Shown: positions 51,857 to 61,878, counted from the stretch's first letter. The stretch: DNA of 64,000 bases from Oscillospiraceae bacterium (GCA_017550285.1 JAFZPP010000041.1:1-64000), one strand, 5' to 3'. Notes: generated by a model from the sequence alone, not told the origin. A program made the numbers and translations.

Positions 51857-52825
51857 ATGAACACTGCATTATCCGAACTGATCAACGCATATCTGGCAAA
51901 TTATGATGTGCTCAAAAGCTACAGCAAAATGGAGAGCGGCTCAACCAGCTATGCCGCAGCATCCAATCTGCTCTGCGCACATCACATGATCGCAGATACG
52001 GCAGGCTTGCTGCAATGCCGCAAACTGCTGCGGGCAAATGAAAAACTGTTTTCGTCCTTCCGTGCATACACCGAACTGTTTTCGGTCTGCGTGCTGTATA
52101 TTTCCGGCGATCCGGAGGCAAAGCTGCTCCGTGCCAAACAGAATTATACAGAGCTGAGAAAGCATTTCTCCGATTCATCCATGCTGTCTGTTGTTGCATT
52201 CCTGCTGGATGAGATTGCAAAGCCGGAGCAGATTCCCGCAATCGCGGAACGTGCCAAGCTGCTGTATAAGAAAATGCGGAAGATTCACCCCTTCCTGACC
52301 GGCAGCGAGGATATTCTGTTCACTGCGGTGCTCGCACTGTCCTCCAAGAGCGACGATGACCTGATCGACGAGACCGAGTCGATCTATAAGCTCGTGACGC
52401 CGCTGACGGAAAGCAATGCGCGGCAGACAATCTCTCATATCCTTTCGATGACCGATGAGCCGGTCGAAGCGAAATGCGAAAAGCTCTCCGTTCTCTGCAC
52501 CGGACTGAAAAATGCTGGAATCAAATACAGAAATGACCTTTCGTTTGCAATCCTTGCGATGCTGTCACTGCTGAATGACAGTCCCGAGGAGATCGTATCC
52601 GATATTGCAGAGGTCAGCGCGGCGATTGCAGAAAACAAGAAATATCAGGGAATCTTCGGCATTGATACGAAAACGCGCCTGACGCATACCGCGATGATCC
52701 TCTCGACCCATTATGCATCTTCCAACTCTGTCTCCGGCTATCTCGGCATTGTCATCGCAGTCATGGCTGCGGTTGAGGCTGCCGAAGCGGCAGCAACAAG
52801 CGCTGCAATCATTTCAACAACCTGA
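51857..52825 (+). CDS. DUF4003-family protein
   Basis: 322 residues from ATG 51857 with AGGAGG 7 nt upstream. Mainly helical, no signal peptide; LLCAHHMIADTAGLL, LLRAKQNYTEL and the alanine-rich C terminus match DUF4003 as I recall it. Function unknown. Single gene closed by a terminator. Confidence 0.7.
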   Translation: MNTALSELINAYLANYDVLKSYSKMESGSTSYAAASNLLCAHHMIADTAGLLQCRKLLRANEKLFSSFRAYTELFSVCVLYISGDPEAKLLRAKQNYTELRKHFSDSSMLSVVAFLLDEIAKPEQIPAIAERAKLLYKKMRKIHPFLTGSEDILFTAVLALSSKSDDDLIDETESIYKLVTPLTESNARQTISHILSMTDEPVEAKCEKLSVLCTGLKNAGIKYRNDLSFAILAMLSLLNDSPEEIVSDIAEVSAAIAENKKYQGIFGIDTKTRLTHTAMILSTHYASSNSVSGYLGIVIAVMAAVEAAEAAATSAAIISTT

Positions 52826-52854
52826 TACACGCAGATGATACCTTCATATCACAA

Positions 52855-52888
52855 AACCGCCGCAAAGCGCACAGGCTCTGCGGCGGTT
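52855..52888. terminator. bidirectional terminator
   Basis: Ten-base-pair stem AACCGCCGCA / TGCGGCGGTT between convergent genes. Confidence 0.85.
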
Positions 52889-52906
52889 CTTCTTTGGATT
52901 CAGGGA

Positions 52907-53194
52907 TTAACCGGCAGCCGGTTCCGTAGTTTTCAGCCATGCTGCTGCAAGCTCCAGCGCTTCATAGAGCGTCGGGCGCGCGGCAGTCTTGGTGATTGCC
53001 TCCATGGGGTTCAGGCTCTTGTCGGTCTTCATCAGATAGCATTTGATTTCCGAGGCGGTTTTCAGATCACCTGTTGCTTCCTCAGCGGTGACGTTCATCA
53101 TCACGACATACGGCGCTGCCATACTGCCGTAATAGATTGTTCTGCCGTTGCGGACAACCGGTCTTGCCTTATAGGTAAAGTAGCGTTCGCTCAT
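52907..53194 (-). CDS. small hypothetical protein downstream of the Gld-like operon
   Basis: 95 residues from ATG 53194, 6 nt after GGGAGG (an earlier ATG overlaps that site). Soluble, no recognised domain. Only 34 nt behind the DUF4340 gene, so probably cotranscribed. Confidence 0.65.
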   Translation of the reverse strand: MSERYFTYKARPVVRNGRTIYYGSMAAPYVVMMNVTAEEATGDLKTASEIKCYLMKTDKSLNPMEAITKTAARPTLYEALELAAAWLKTTEPAAG

Positions 53195-53228
53195 AGAAAA
53201 ACCTCCCATTCTCTGACGGAATCCTCGA

Positions 53229-54743
53229 TTACCATGACATCGTGAATTCCTTGTCTGCGTCGTTATAGATCTTCATATTCGAGATCAGCGTATCCACATA
53301 GGATTTGCGGCAGCGGAAGCGTGCTTCGCCGTCCACAACAATATACGCCTTCATATTGCCTGCATCGTAGAACTGGATATCGTAGCTGCGCTTGCCGTCC
53401 TGACGGTCAATTTTTACCGTAGCGAGCGGGTCGCCGCTGAGCTTTACATCCTCATCCGGCATGACAAGATCCTCAGCCTTCGTGTTCAGCAGATAGGAAT
53501 AGAACTTGCGGTAGCGCTCGATGCCTTCCTCATCCTGCTTTTTGCCGTCAAAGGTCACAACAGCGTCCTCCTTGCTCTCACCCTGAACGGTGAAGCTGAG
53601 CTTTTCGCCGCCGCCCTCAACGGTCAGCTTGCCGATATCCCAGACATACATGTCAATGACATTTCTGGAGATGATGTCCTCTGCTTTCAGATCTTCATAG
53701 GCGATCTGATCCGGTGCAAAGCCATAGATGCAGTCGATGCCCTTGAGCATGCCGTAGTAACGGGTTTCGCCGTCCTCGGTCTGATAGGTGTCGCCGAGGA
53801 TGAATTCCGTGGTCTTGTGATCGTCCGTTTTCATGGTAACCTTGACGAACGGATCATCGAGACCGGCGGCTTTCTTATCCGCATCCTTCGGGAAGGGCGT
53901 CAGCACCTCGGAAGCAGTCAGACCGTAAAGACCGTGTGTTGCTTCCGCAGAGCGGTCGCCGCTGAGCAGTGCCTTGACCGGCTCCTCCATGACATGCAGT
54001 GCCATAGCGCCACCGTTGGCATTTTCCTCGTAGTAGGGGTCATAGATAAAATAGAAATCGTAATCGAGGTCCTTGCGCTCGATGCGCACCGACTCGATCT
54101 TGGTATCATCGTCGTCCGCCTGCTCCTCTGTGAGCGAAGTACCGAGATAATCCTTGATGCCGTCAAGATACGGCTCCACATTGAACGAGCCAAGCGTATA
54201 GACGGTATTGCTGCCGTCCATTGCGACATAGCGGTTGCCGCCGACCGGCGTTTCATTGCCGATGCGGAACTTGATCGGATCGGAATTATCCAGCGAAAGT
54301 GTGACCTCGACCGGATGATCCAGACCGTACTTTGCAAGGTCTGCATCCGGCACATCCTCTGCAACGGTATCCTCCGATGTCACGGAGCCTGCGCGCGTTG
54401 CGAGCAGACGAATCTGCGTGGTGTTCATCGGGAGCTTCTCATAGCCCTTGAGGTAATAGTTTGCGATGTCCTCGGTTTTTTCGTTGCCGTCGGCATCGGT
54501 TGTTTTGGTCTGGTCGAACCGGCGGACGGCGATATAAGAATCGCCGTTCGGGTTCTTGACCTCGATCTGATTGATATCATCGGAATATGCGTTGAAAAGC
54601 TCTGTCTGAATGCCGCTGTCGGAGGATTTGGAGGACGAATCCTCGTTCGGCTCCGGCTCGGTCATTTTCAGATAGGCGAATACGCCGCCGAGCATCGCAA
54701 GCAGAATACTGCCGCCGATGATCCCTTTCAGCGTCTTGTTCAT
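53229..54743 (-). CDS. DUF4340 protein of a Gld-like ABC system
   Basis: 504 residues with one N-terminal membrane anchor (IIGGSILLAMLGGVFAYL), a short Ser/Asp linker and two similar beta-rich DUF4340 repeats facing outside. Typically encoded with GldG-type auxiliary proteins. Its ATG overlaps the stop of the upstream gene (ATGA). Confidence 0.82.
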   Translation of the reverse strand: MNKTLKGIIGGSILLAMLGGVFAYLKMTEPEPNEDSSSKSSDSGIQTELFNAYSDDINQIEVKNPNGDSYIAVRRFDQTKTTDADGNEKTEDIANYYLKGYEKLPMNTTQIRLLATRAGSVTSEDTVAEDVPDADLAKYGLDHPVEVTLSLDNSDPIKFRIGNETPVGGNRYVAMDGSNTVYTLGSFNVEPYLDGIKDYLGTSLTEEQADDDDTKIESVRIERKDLDYDFYFIYDPYYEENANGGAMALHVMEEPVKALLSGDRSAEATHGLYGLTASEVLTPFPKDADKKAAGLDDPFVKVTMKTDDHKTTEFILGDTYQTEDGETRYYGMLKGIDCIYGFAPDQIAYEDLKAEDIISRNVIDMYVWDIGKLTVEGGGEKLSFTVQGESKEDAVVTFDGKKQDEEGIERYRKFYSYLLNTKAEDLVMPDEDVKLSGDPLATVKIDRQDGKRSYDIQFYDAGNMKAYIVVDGEARFRCRKSYVDTLISNMKIYNDADKEFTMSW

Positions 54744-56503
54744 CTGTTCTTTCTCCTTATATACACGATCACGCCGATCACTGCAACCATAAGCGGAATG
54801 ATAAAGACCGTTACGTTGCGAATCATGGAGATCTGCGAATCGGAGACCGTGATGCTTGTGGTATCCAGAGACTTCTCTGCAATGGTCATTGCAGCTTCCT
54901 TGCCGGTCACGGTATTCATCACATTGATAAAGTAGTTGGAGTTATCGTAGCTGCCCGCGCTCTGTGCAAGTCTGATATCGAGAATCCACGCAGAACCGAA
55001 TGCGATGATCTGGCTCTTGAGGATATCGCTGCCGCCGGTGAAGGTGCTGTTGGCGAGGACGGCGATATCATAGCTGCTCTTCTCTGCCTTATCCGGATCG
55101 AGATCAGCTGCCGCATCGGACAGCGGATAGAGATAAGCGGTGTCTGCGGTCGAGAGCATTGCATACGTATTTCTGCCGGAATTCTGCTCATAGAGGCGCT
55201 TGATCGGGCAGCAGTACGGTGCAAGAATCGGCAGCTTGGAAACCTGATAGTTCACATTGATATCGGTTTCCATATTCGGCTTTGCAATCGGAATGCTGCC
55301 GACTGCGCCGACAGCCAGTGCTGCAACCTGTGCGGATGCCGCATCGCTTTCGGACACGAACGCATTGCCGTATTCCAGACCCCAGAGTGCAAGGAATGCA
55401 TCGAGATTCGGCGTATCCGGACTCTTGAAGGGCGAACCGAAGTAAACAAGGTTTCTGCCGTACTTGTTGTCATTGTTGAGATAATCGGTCAGCTTCTGAA
55501 CCTGTGCCTCGGTCAGATCGCTTGCCGGAGAGCAGAGCATCAGCAGATCATAGGTCTCGTTCAGCTCTGCCGTTGCGATATCGACCGACTCGACCTGATA
55601 GTTATTCTTCTCGAGCAGGTCCTTGATTGCCTGATAGTTGTAGGTATCCATCTGATCGTAGATCGCGGAACCTGCGGTCATGTCGATCATGCCGACCGTG
55701 ACCGGATTGAGATCGGTGACACCCATGAGTGCGGAGACCAGCGACTGCTCACCGATGAAGGAGAGCGAGGTGGTCTGCTGATAAGTCTGGTAGTCCATGC
55801 TCGTTTCCTGATTGAACATATAGGTCGAAGGACCGTTCGTTCTGTAGCCGGAGTTGGACATGCCGATGACACGGACGAGATCGTCCTTGGAGATGACGAC
55901 GTCGCCGGACTGGAGATCGCCGCTGTAATTCTTCTTATAGACGGAGATTGCTTCCGGATTCTTGTTTGCGTCGATATACTCGACGGAGATATGACCGTTC
56001 GATTCGGTCTTGAAGCGCGTCAGCGTTTCTGCGAGCACCTTGAGGTTTGCATCCTCAAGGAAGAACGACTCGTTTGCGAGAACGGTGATCTTGATGTCAT
56101 CGTTCAGCTTGTGCAGGAAATCGACCGTCTGATCGTCGATCTGATAGAGACCCTTCGAGGTCAGGTCGATGTTCCAGTTGTAGCGGCTGTCGAGCATGCC
56201 GCAGATCATGTTGATCGCAACGACAATCGCAATGACAACAACCGTAATGACTGCCGCGAGCGTGCCGTACTTGAACTTCTTGCGGCGCTTGACGCTTTTC
56301 AGTGCGCGCTCTTTTTCCGCTTCCGGTGTGCGCGCATGCTTTTTCTTCTTGGAATCTTTTTCCTTGTCCTTCTTGTCATCGGAGGCTTCGGAAGCCTCTG
56401 CGGCTGCCTGCTCCTCCTCTGCATATTCCTTCAGCGCATCGGCTGCGGACAGCTTTTCTTCGGAGGATTCCAGCTCCTGCTTGATTTCTTCTTTTTCGCT
56501 CAT
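54740..56503 (-). CDS. GldG-like ABC transporter auxiliary protein
   Basis: 587 residues from ATG 56503. An acidic and then Lys-rich cytoplasmic N terminus (about 1-75, EEKLSAADALKEYAEEEQAAA), a membrane segment (about 78-100), a large extracytoplasmic ABC-auxiliary domain (YNWNIDLTSKGLYQIDDQTVDFL and on) and a C-terminal membrane segment just before RRKNR. In Bacteroidetes GldG belongs to the gliding machinery; Firmicutes homologues have no known gliding role and the cargo is unknown. Confidence 0.82.
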   Translation of the reverse strand: MSEKEEIKQELESSEEKLSAADALKEYAEEEQAAAEASEASDDKKDKEKDSKKKKHARTPEAEKERALKSVKRRKKFKYGTLAAVITVVVIAIVVAINMICGMLDSRYNWNIDLTSKGLYQIDDQTVDFLHKLNDDIKITVLANESFFLEDANLKVLAETLTRFKTESNGHISVEYIDANKNPEAISVYKKNYSGDLQSGDVVISKDDLVRVIGMSNSGYRTNGPSTYMFNQETSMDYQTYQQTTSLSFIGEQSLVSALMGVTDLNPVTVGMIDMTAGSAIYDQMDTYNYQAIKDLLEKNNYQVESVDIATAELNETYDLLMLCSPASDLTEAQVQKLTDYLNNDNKYGRNLVYFGSPFKSPDTPNLDAFLALWGLEYGNAFVSESDAASAQVAALAVGAVGSIPIAKPNMETDINVNYQVSKLPILAPYCCPIKRLYEQNSGRNTYAMLSTADTAYLYPLSDAAADLDPDKAEKSSYDIAVLANSTFTGGSDILKSQIIAFGSAWILDIRLAQSAGSYDNSNYFINVMNTVTGKEAAMTIAEKSLDTTSITVSDSQISMIRNVTVFIIPLMVAVIGVIVYIRRKNR

Positions 56504-56517
56504 CACAGAATCCCTCC

Positions 56518-57222
56518 TCAGCTCCAGCGTCTGCGCTCAAACACGCGGATTGTCAGATAATTGAAAATGACTGCAACGCTGATATAAAATACAATCGTAG
56601 ATACATTGAACAGACCGCAGGTAATCGCATAATACTTGCGGTAGAAGCTCAGCTTTTCGAGTACGGTATTGACGACCTTGACCGAGATATAGTTATTGAT
56701 GACGTCGATCATATAGAGCGCCATCAGTGCAATGAAGCTCAGAACCGCGGCAGCGATCTGATTCTCGGTCAGCGCGGAGACCAGCTCACCGACGGCAATG
56801 AATGCCGCGCCGAGCAGGAACAGTGCGAGGAAGTTTGCGAAGATCATGCCCCATTCGACCACGCCGAAGCCGCTCAGGATCAGCGCATAGACAAACGGCA
56901 TCAGCAGCGCAACCGTATACAGCGCGAGCGCTGCAAAATACTTGCCGAAGACGATCTCGCCGAGGCTGACCGGTGCGGTCAGGAGCCCCTGCTCTGTTTT
57001 CTGCTTCTTCTCCTCACTGAACAGACGCATCGTGAGAATCGGAATCAGGAAAATAATAATCAGGAACATGCTCTGGAACATGCGGGACATATCGGTCGTT
57101 GCCGAAACCAGACATCCGGCAAAGAAGAAGTATCCGGAGAAAATCCAGAATACCGCAAGGAAAATATATGCGATACTCGATGTGAAATACGCACCGAATT
57201 CGCGTCTGAAAATCGCGCCCAT
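56518..57222 (-). CDS. ABC-2 type permease (GldF-like)
   Basis: 234 residues, six predicted membrane segments, starting with the short cytoplasmic MGAIFRREFGAYF. MRLFSEEKKQKTEQGLLTAPVS is characteristic of ABC-2/GldF permeases. Its start overlaps the stop of the ATPase gene by one base. Confidence 0.87.
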   Translation of the reverse strand: MGAIFRREFGAYFTSSIAYIFLAVFWIFSGYFFFAGCLVSATTDMSRMFQSMFLIIIFLIPILTMRLFSEEKKQKTEQGLLTAPVSLGEIVFGKYFAALALYTVALLMPFVYALILSGFGVVEWGMIFANFLALFLLGAAFIAVGELVSALTENQIAAAVLSFIALMALYMIDVINNYISVKVVNTVLEKLSFYRKYYAITCGLFNVSTIVFYISVAVIFNYLTIRVFERRRWS

Positions 57223-58211
57223 TATGCTTTCTCTCCCTTCTTCGCTTCTGCCTGATCCTCTGCATTCGGAATGACGATACCCTCACCCATGGTGATCTTG
57301 AGGAAGACATCCTCGAGTGTCATTTCGGCAGAGCGTGCGGAGAGCAGCGGCCAGTCGTGCTCGGCTGCAATATGGAAAAGCTCTCTGCGGATATCGCTGC
57401 CCGGTGTTGCCTCCAGCTCATACTCATAGACGCCCGGCTCACGCTCCATATCCGCCTTGACATACTTGATGCCGGTGATTTTGCGCAGTGCTTTGATAAT
57501 CTCATCGCGCGGACCTTCGATTCTAGCAATGATGCGGTGATCGTTGGAGACATTGCGCGAAAGATTGTCGGTTGTATCATGTGCTGCGACAACGCCGTGA
57601 TTGATGATGATGATGCGGTCGCAGACAGCCTGAATCTCGCTCAGAATATGCGAGGAGAGAATGACCGTATGATTCTTGCCGAGCTTCTTGATCAGGGTAC
57701 GGATTTCGAGAATCTGCTTCGGGTCGAGACCGACCGTCGGCTCATCGAGAATCAGCACCGGCGGATTGCCGATCAGTGCCTGCGCCAGACCGACACGCTG
57801 CTTGTAACCTTTGGAGAGGTTCTTGATGATGCGGTCCTTGACGTCATTAACCTTTGTCAGCGTCATGACCTCATTCAGATGCGCCTTGCGCGGCAGCTTG
57901 CACTTTTTCAGATCGAAAATATAGTTGAGATAGCCCTTCACCGTCATATCGAGATACAGCGGGGGCAGCTCCGGCAGATAGCCGATATAGGATTTCGCCT
58001 TGATTGGGTCCTCCAGAATATCGACGCCGTTGATCAGCGCCTGACCGGAGGTGGAAGAAATATAGCCGGTAAGCATGTTCATCGTCGTGGATTTGCCTGC
58101 ACCGTTCGGTCCGAGGAAGCCGAGAATCTCGCCGTCCTCAACGGTGAAGCTGATATCATTGACCGCGTGCTTATCGCCATAATGCTTCGTCAGATTCCGC
58201 ACTTCAATCAT
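57222..58211 (-). CDS. ABC transporter ATP-binding protein (GldA-like)
   Basis: 329 residues. Walker A GPNGAGKST, signature LSKGYKQRVGLAQAL, Walker B VLILDEPTVGLD and switch His in SSHILSE. The C-terminal ~100 residues form the extra domain found in GldA/CcmA-like ATPases. Powers the permease and auxiliary proteins encoded downstream. Confidence 0.92.
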   Translation of the reverse strand: MIEVRNLTKHYGDKHAVNDISFTVEDGEILGFLGPNGAGKSTTMNMLTGYISSTSGQALINGVDILEDPIKAKSYIGYLPELPPLYLDMTVKGYLNYIFDLKKCKLPRKAHLNEVMTLTKVNDVKDRIIKNLSKGYKQRVGLAQALIGNPPVLILDEPTVGLDPKQILEIRTLIKKLGKNHTVILSSHILSEIQAVCDRIIIINHGVVAAHDTTDNLSRNVSNDHRIIARIEGPRDEIIKALRKITGIKYVKADMEREPGVYEYELEATPGSDIRRELFHIAAEHDWPLLSARSAEMTLEDVFLKITMGEGIVIPNAEDQAEAKKGEKA

Positions 58212-58315
58212 GGATCAGTTTCAGTCCTTTCTGAAAATAAACTTAATACGGAATTATTCTAAATTTTTCATGTGATAGTTCCGTGTTGAGACAAAGAAAA
58301 CTGCGGAGATTTCTT

Positions 58316-59266
58316 TTAGAGCGCAAAGCCTGCCGCCGCAGCGGATATCCCGTCCGCCGGAAGAAAATGCATTCTTGTCCGGATATCGCGCCGAATCTGT
58401 GCGCCGAGTGCATCGAGGGATTCAAACGGCTTTTCCGGACGGATAAAACTGCAGAGCGTGACAGGCAGCAGCTTGCCCTCCAGCTCGCCGCTCCAGTCGA
58501 TCAGATGTGTCTCCGCAACCGGCTGCGCATCGCCGCCTGTGACGGTCGGACGCACGCCGATGTTTGTGATTGCCGGTACCCAGATGTCATTGATTTCTGC
58601 GAAGGAGGCATAGACGCCTCTGTGGGGGATGCACTGCCACGGCTCGAACGGCTGATTTGCCGTCGGGATGCCAAGCACCGTGCTGCCGATCTGCTGACCG
58701 GTCACAACATGCGCAAGAATCTGATAATCTGCGCCGAGCAGCTGATTTGCCGCTTCGATCTGTCCGCTCTCCAGCAGGAAACGGATATGGCTCGAGGACA
58801 CCGGAATATCGTTGTCATCGCGCACCTGCCGCACCACATCAACCGAAAAGCCGAGCTTCTCGCCGAAGTGCCGGAGATGACTGACATCGAACGCTGCATC
58901 CCTGCCGAACCGGAATTCCTCGCCGACCGCGACGCAATCGACCTGAAGCTGCTCCTTGAGAATCTGCTTGCAGAATGCCTCGCCGTCGAGATCGGCAAGC
59001 TCCGTGAAGGGGAGTGCAAAGACTGCATCCGCACCGCAGGTTGTCAGCAGACGCCGCTTCTGTTCATCGTGATAGATATAGCGAACCGGCTTGCCGCGCT
59101 TATGCGGCATCGAATCCGCTGCAAAGGTCACAACATGGCAGGCGCCGTGTGCAAGCGCATGTGCAAGCACGCGCCTGTGCCCGAGATGCACGCCGTCGAA
59201 TACGCCGAGCGCCGCTGCGATTCGGGGACGGGCAGGATTCTGTGTCTCATGCATTTCCTGCTTCAT
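58316..59266 (-). CDS. ribF: bifunctional riboflavin kinase / FAD synthetase
   Basis: 316 residues. N-terminal FAD synthetase nucleotidyltransferase domain (GVFDGVHLGHRRVL, S-S-S-H-I-R) and C-terminal riboflavin kinase (GIPTANQ, GVYASF). Converts riboflavin to FMN and FAD. AAGGAG 10 nt upstream; 14 nt after truB, last gene of the translation operon. Confidence 0.92.
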   Translation of the reverse strand: MKQEMHETQNPARPRIAAALGVFDGVHLGHRRVLAHALAHGACHVVTFAADSMPHKRGKPVRYIYHDEQKRRLLTTCGADAVFALPFTELADLDGEAFCKQILKEQLQVDCVAVGEEFRFGRDAAFDVSHLRHFGEKLGFSVDVVRQVRDDNDIPVSSSHIRFLLESGQIEAANQLLGADYQILAHVVTGQQIGSTVLGIPTANQPFEPWQCIPHRGVYASFAEINDIWVPAITNIGVRPTVTGGDAQPVAETHLIDWSGELEGKLLPVTLCSFIRPEKPFESLDALGAQIRRDIRTRMHFLPADGISAAAAGFAL

Positions 59267-59280
59267 GTGTGCTCATCTCC

Positions 59281-60177
59281 TTATAGATTTTTATAAACGC
59301 GCAGGATACCGTTTTCACGGTCCGCTTCGGCAAGTCCCAGAAAGCCCTGCTCTGCACCGTAAACACGGTAACGCTTTGCCTCTGAAATGCCTTTGATGCG
59401 TCTGAGCTCGAGCTTGACGCCGTTGCGGTAGAGCCTTGTCTGCACTTCGCCGAGCTGCAATGCCGGAAGCGTCAGAAAGAGCCTGTCCGTCGGAATCACA
59501 AGCGAATCAAGCGTATCTTCGTCCGCTGCCTGCTGCACTTCCGCAAAGGTATGCGCATCGCGGAGCGTAAAACCGCAGGCTGCCGTGCGTTCGAGCGCGG
59601 TCATCATGCAGCCGCATCCGAGCACGCCGCCGATATCATGCAGAATCGTCCGGACATACGTGCCCTTCCCGCATGTGATCGCAAGCGTACCGCAGCCCGA
59701 TGCCCTGTCATAGGCTTCGAGCGACAGTCCGCTGACCGTGACCGTCCGCGCCGGACGTTCGATCTCTTTGCCTTCGCGCGCCAGCTCATAGAGCCGCTTC
59801 CCGCCGATCTGCACGGCGGAATACATCGGCGGAATCTGCTGAATCTCACCGATGAACTGCGGCAGAATCTGACGCAGTGCTTCTTCCGGTACATCAAAGG
59901 GATGTGTCTCGAGCACCGTTCCGCTGCTGTCCTGCGTATCGGTCACCGTACCGAGCTGAAAACCGGCGCGGTAGGCTTTTCCTTCATCGGGCAGGATATC
60001 GCAGGCACGCGCCGCCGTCCCGATCAGCACCGGCAGCACGCCGGTCGCCATCGGGTCGAGCGTTCCGGTATGCCCGAGCCGTTTCATTTTCAATATGCCG
60101 CGCAGCTTTCCGATCACATCAAAGGACGTAAAGCCCTGCGGCTTGTTCATCACAAGGATTCCGCTTTCTGCTGTCAT
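59281..60177 (-). CDS. truB: tRNA pseudouridine-55 synthase
   Basis: 298 residues from ATG 60177, which overlaps the nrnA stop (ATGA). Motifs KPQGFTSFDV, GHTGTLDPMATGVLPV with catalytic Asp, and KGTYVRT. Modifies U55 in the T loop of tRNAs. Confidence 0.95.
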   Translation of the reverse strand: MTAESGILVMNKPQGFTSFDVIGKLRGILKMKRLGHTGTLDPMATGVLPVLIGTAARACDILPDEGKAYRAGFQLGTVTDTQDSSGTVLETHPFDVPEEALRQILPQFIGEIQQIPPMYSAVQIGGKRLYELAREGKEIERPARTVTVSGLSLEAYDRASGCGTLAITCGKGTYVRTILHDIGGVLGCGCMMTALERTAACGFTLRDAHTFAEVQQAADEDTLDSLVIPTDRLFLTLPALQLGEVQTRLYRNGVKLELRRIKGISEAKRYRVYGAEQGFLGLAEADRENGILRVYKNL

Positions 60178-61157
60178 CTGAGCGAAGCCTCCGCCGCAGC
60201 CATAAGTGCCGCACACGCCTCCTCCGGCGTGCCCTGCCGGATCGTACAGCCGCTCGCCTTGACATGTCCGCCGCCGTCAAACTGCTGTGCGACCGCGGAA
60301 ACATCCGCATGATCGCCTGCGCGCAGGGAAACGCGGTAGGTACCGTCCTCCTGCTGCTTGCAGGTAATGCCGATCTCCACGCCGATAATCTGCATCGGGA
60401 GATTGGCAACACCGTCTACTTCATCGTGTGAGACATGCAGCTCCTTCATCCATGCATCGGGCAGGTAGATCAGCGCGACCCTGCCGTCTTCGGAAAGCTG
60501 CACGTTCTGCATCAGGCGCGTATCGAGCCGGATGCGTCCCTGCGATTTCAGCACAAAGAATTCGCGGTTGAGCCGTGCATAGGGCAGATCGGGAAATGCC
60601 GCCTTGATCTGTGCGACCGCATCGAATGCGGCTGCATCGGCATTGCTGAACTGGAAGCATCCGGTATCGGTCGAGATGCCGGAATAAAGGCAGAGCGCCA
60701 GCTCCCTCGTCAGCGGAATATGATTGTCCTGCATCATGCGGAACAGCACCTCGCAGGCAGCCGCGGAATGCGGATTCCAGTACAGATGCTCTGCATAATG
60801 CGTATTGGAGATATGGTGGTCGATGCAGAGCAGAATCTCTGCGTTCTGTATATCATCCGGCAGATCGCCGAAGAGCTTTCTGTCCGCAACATCGACCGAA
60901 ATATACACCTGCGGCGCAAAATCTTCAAAGATGACGCCCTCGGTGATATCCCGATACATTTCGGGAATCGGATCGGCGCAGCAAACGCGGGAACGAATCC
61001 CGAGCTGCCGGAACAAATGATACAGTGCGTATCCGCCGCCGATGCAGTCGCCGTCGGGCGAACGGTGAATCAGAATATACACATCCTGAAGGGATTGCAG
61101 CATCGCAAATGCCGCCATACTGTCAATCTCTTTGCAGACAAACTCTGACTGTTCCAT
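60174..61157 (-). CDS. nrnA: DHH/DHHA1 phosphoesterase, NrnA-like
   Basis: 327 residues from ATG 61157 with AAGGAGG upstream. DHH domain with SPDGDCIGGGYAL and CIDHHISN, and a C-terminal DHHA1 domain ending in FDGGGHVKASG. Nano-RNase and pAp phosphatase in this operon context; some relatives hydrolyse cyclic-di-nucleotide products. Confidence 0.93.
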   Translation of the reverse strand: MEQSEFVCKEIDSMAAFAMLQSLQDVYILIHRSPDGDCIGGGYALYHLFRQLGIRSRVCCADPIPEMYRDITEGVIFEDFAPQVYISVDVADRKLFGDLPDDIQNAEILLCIDHHISNTHYAEHLYWNPHSAAACEVLFRMMQDNHIPLTRELALCLYSGISTDTGCFQFSNADAAAFDAVAQIKAAFPDLPYARLNREFFVLKSQGRIRLDTRLMQNVQLSEDGRVALIYLPDAWMKELHVSHDEVDGVANLPMQIIGVEIGITCKQQEDGTYRVSLRAGDHADVSAVAQQFDGGGHVKASGCTIRQGTPEEACAALMAAAEASLR

Positions 61158-61191
61158 GGAGCGCCTCCTTGCTGTTTGATGATCGGACGGA

Positions 61192-61581
61192 TCAGAATTC
61201 CGTCTCATCCGGTTCCTCGGCAGGCGCATTGCCCTCCGTCAGACCCAGACCGTTGAGTTTCTCGCTGATATCGGCAGCATACGCAATCGAATCGTCTGCG
61301 ATAAAATGCAGCTCGGGCGATTTGCGCAACTTGAGCCGGTGAAACAGCTCCTTCCGGATAAAGCCGGAAGCCTTGGTGAGAACTCTGCAAGCCTCCTCCG
61401 CCTGCGAAAGATCGGTGAGGCTGGAAATATACGCCTTGCAGTGTCCCATATCGCCGGACAGCTCTGCCCGCACGATTGTCAGATCCGGCGTAATGCGCGG
61501 GTCCTTGATCTCCTCGCGCATGATCGCCGTCAGCTCGCGCAGGATATCCTCCTGCAAGCGGCCAATTTTGAAGCTAGCCAT
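61192..61581 (-). CDS. rbfA: ribosome-binding factor A
   Basis: 129 residues; KH-like fold with the family start FKIGRLQEDILRELTAIMREEIKDPRI and the HCKAYIS segment. Helps 30S subunit maturation. AGGAGA 6 nt upstream. Confidence 0.94.
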   Translation of the reverse strand: MASFKIGRLQEDILRELTAIMREEIKDPRITPDLTIVRAELSGDMGHCKAYISSLTDLSQAEEACRVLTKASGFIRKELFHRLKLRKSPELHFIADDSIAYAADISEKLNGLGLTEGNAPAEEPDETEF

Positions 61582-61598
61582 GATTCTTCTCCTGTTGC

Positions 61599-61847
61599 TC
61601 AGACTGTGATCGAACTCTCCGCGTCAGGATTATAGTATTCACCGGTCTTGTCGGTCTCATTGAAGAAGCCTTCCTCATCAAAGATCGTTGCCGGATCCGC
61701 AACATCCTCCTGTGCACTGAATTCGCCTGTCAGAATGCGCTTCACTGTCTCAAAAAACAGCGTGTCAATCGGACCGAAGTCCGGCCATGCAAGTGCCTCC
61801 TCGCAGTATTGCAGCATATCGGCATTGCTCATTCTCTGAATTTCCAT
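61599..61847 (-). CDS. small hypothetical protein between infB and rbfA
   Basis: 82 residues, acidic (pI clearly low), GGAGGG 6 nt before the ATG. No recognised domain; the C-terminal part is rich in Asp/Glu/Phe (IFDEEGFFNETDKTGEYY). Inserted in an otherwise standard order, 17 nt from rbfA. Confidence 0.7.
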   Translation of the reverse strand: MEIQRMSNADMLQYCEEALAWPDFGPIDTLFFETVKRILTGEFSAQEDVADPATIFDEEGFFNETDKTGEYYNPDAESSITV

Positions 61848-61878
61848 GATAATCCCTCCGTTTTTGTGTATATCCCCT

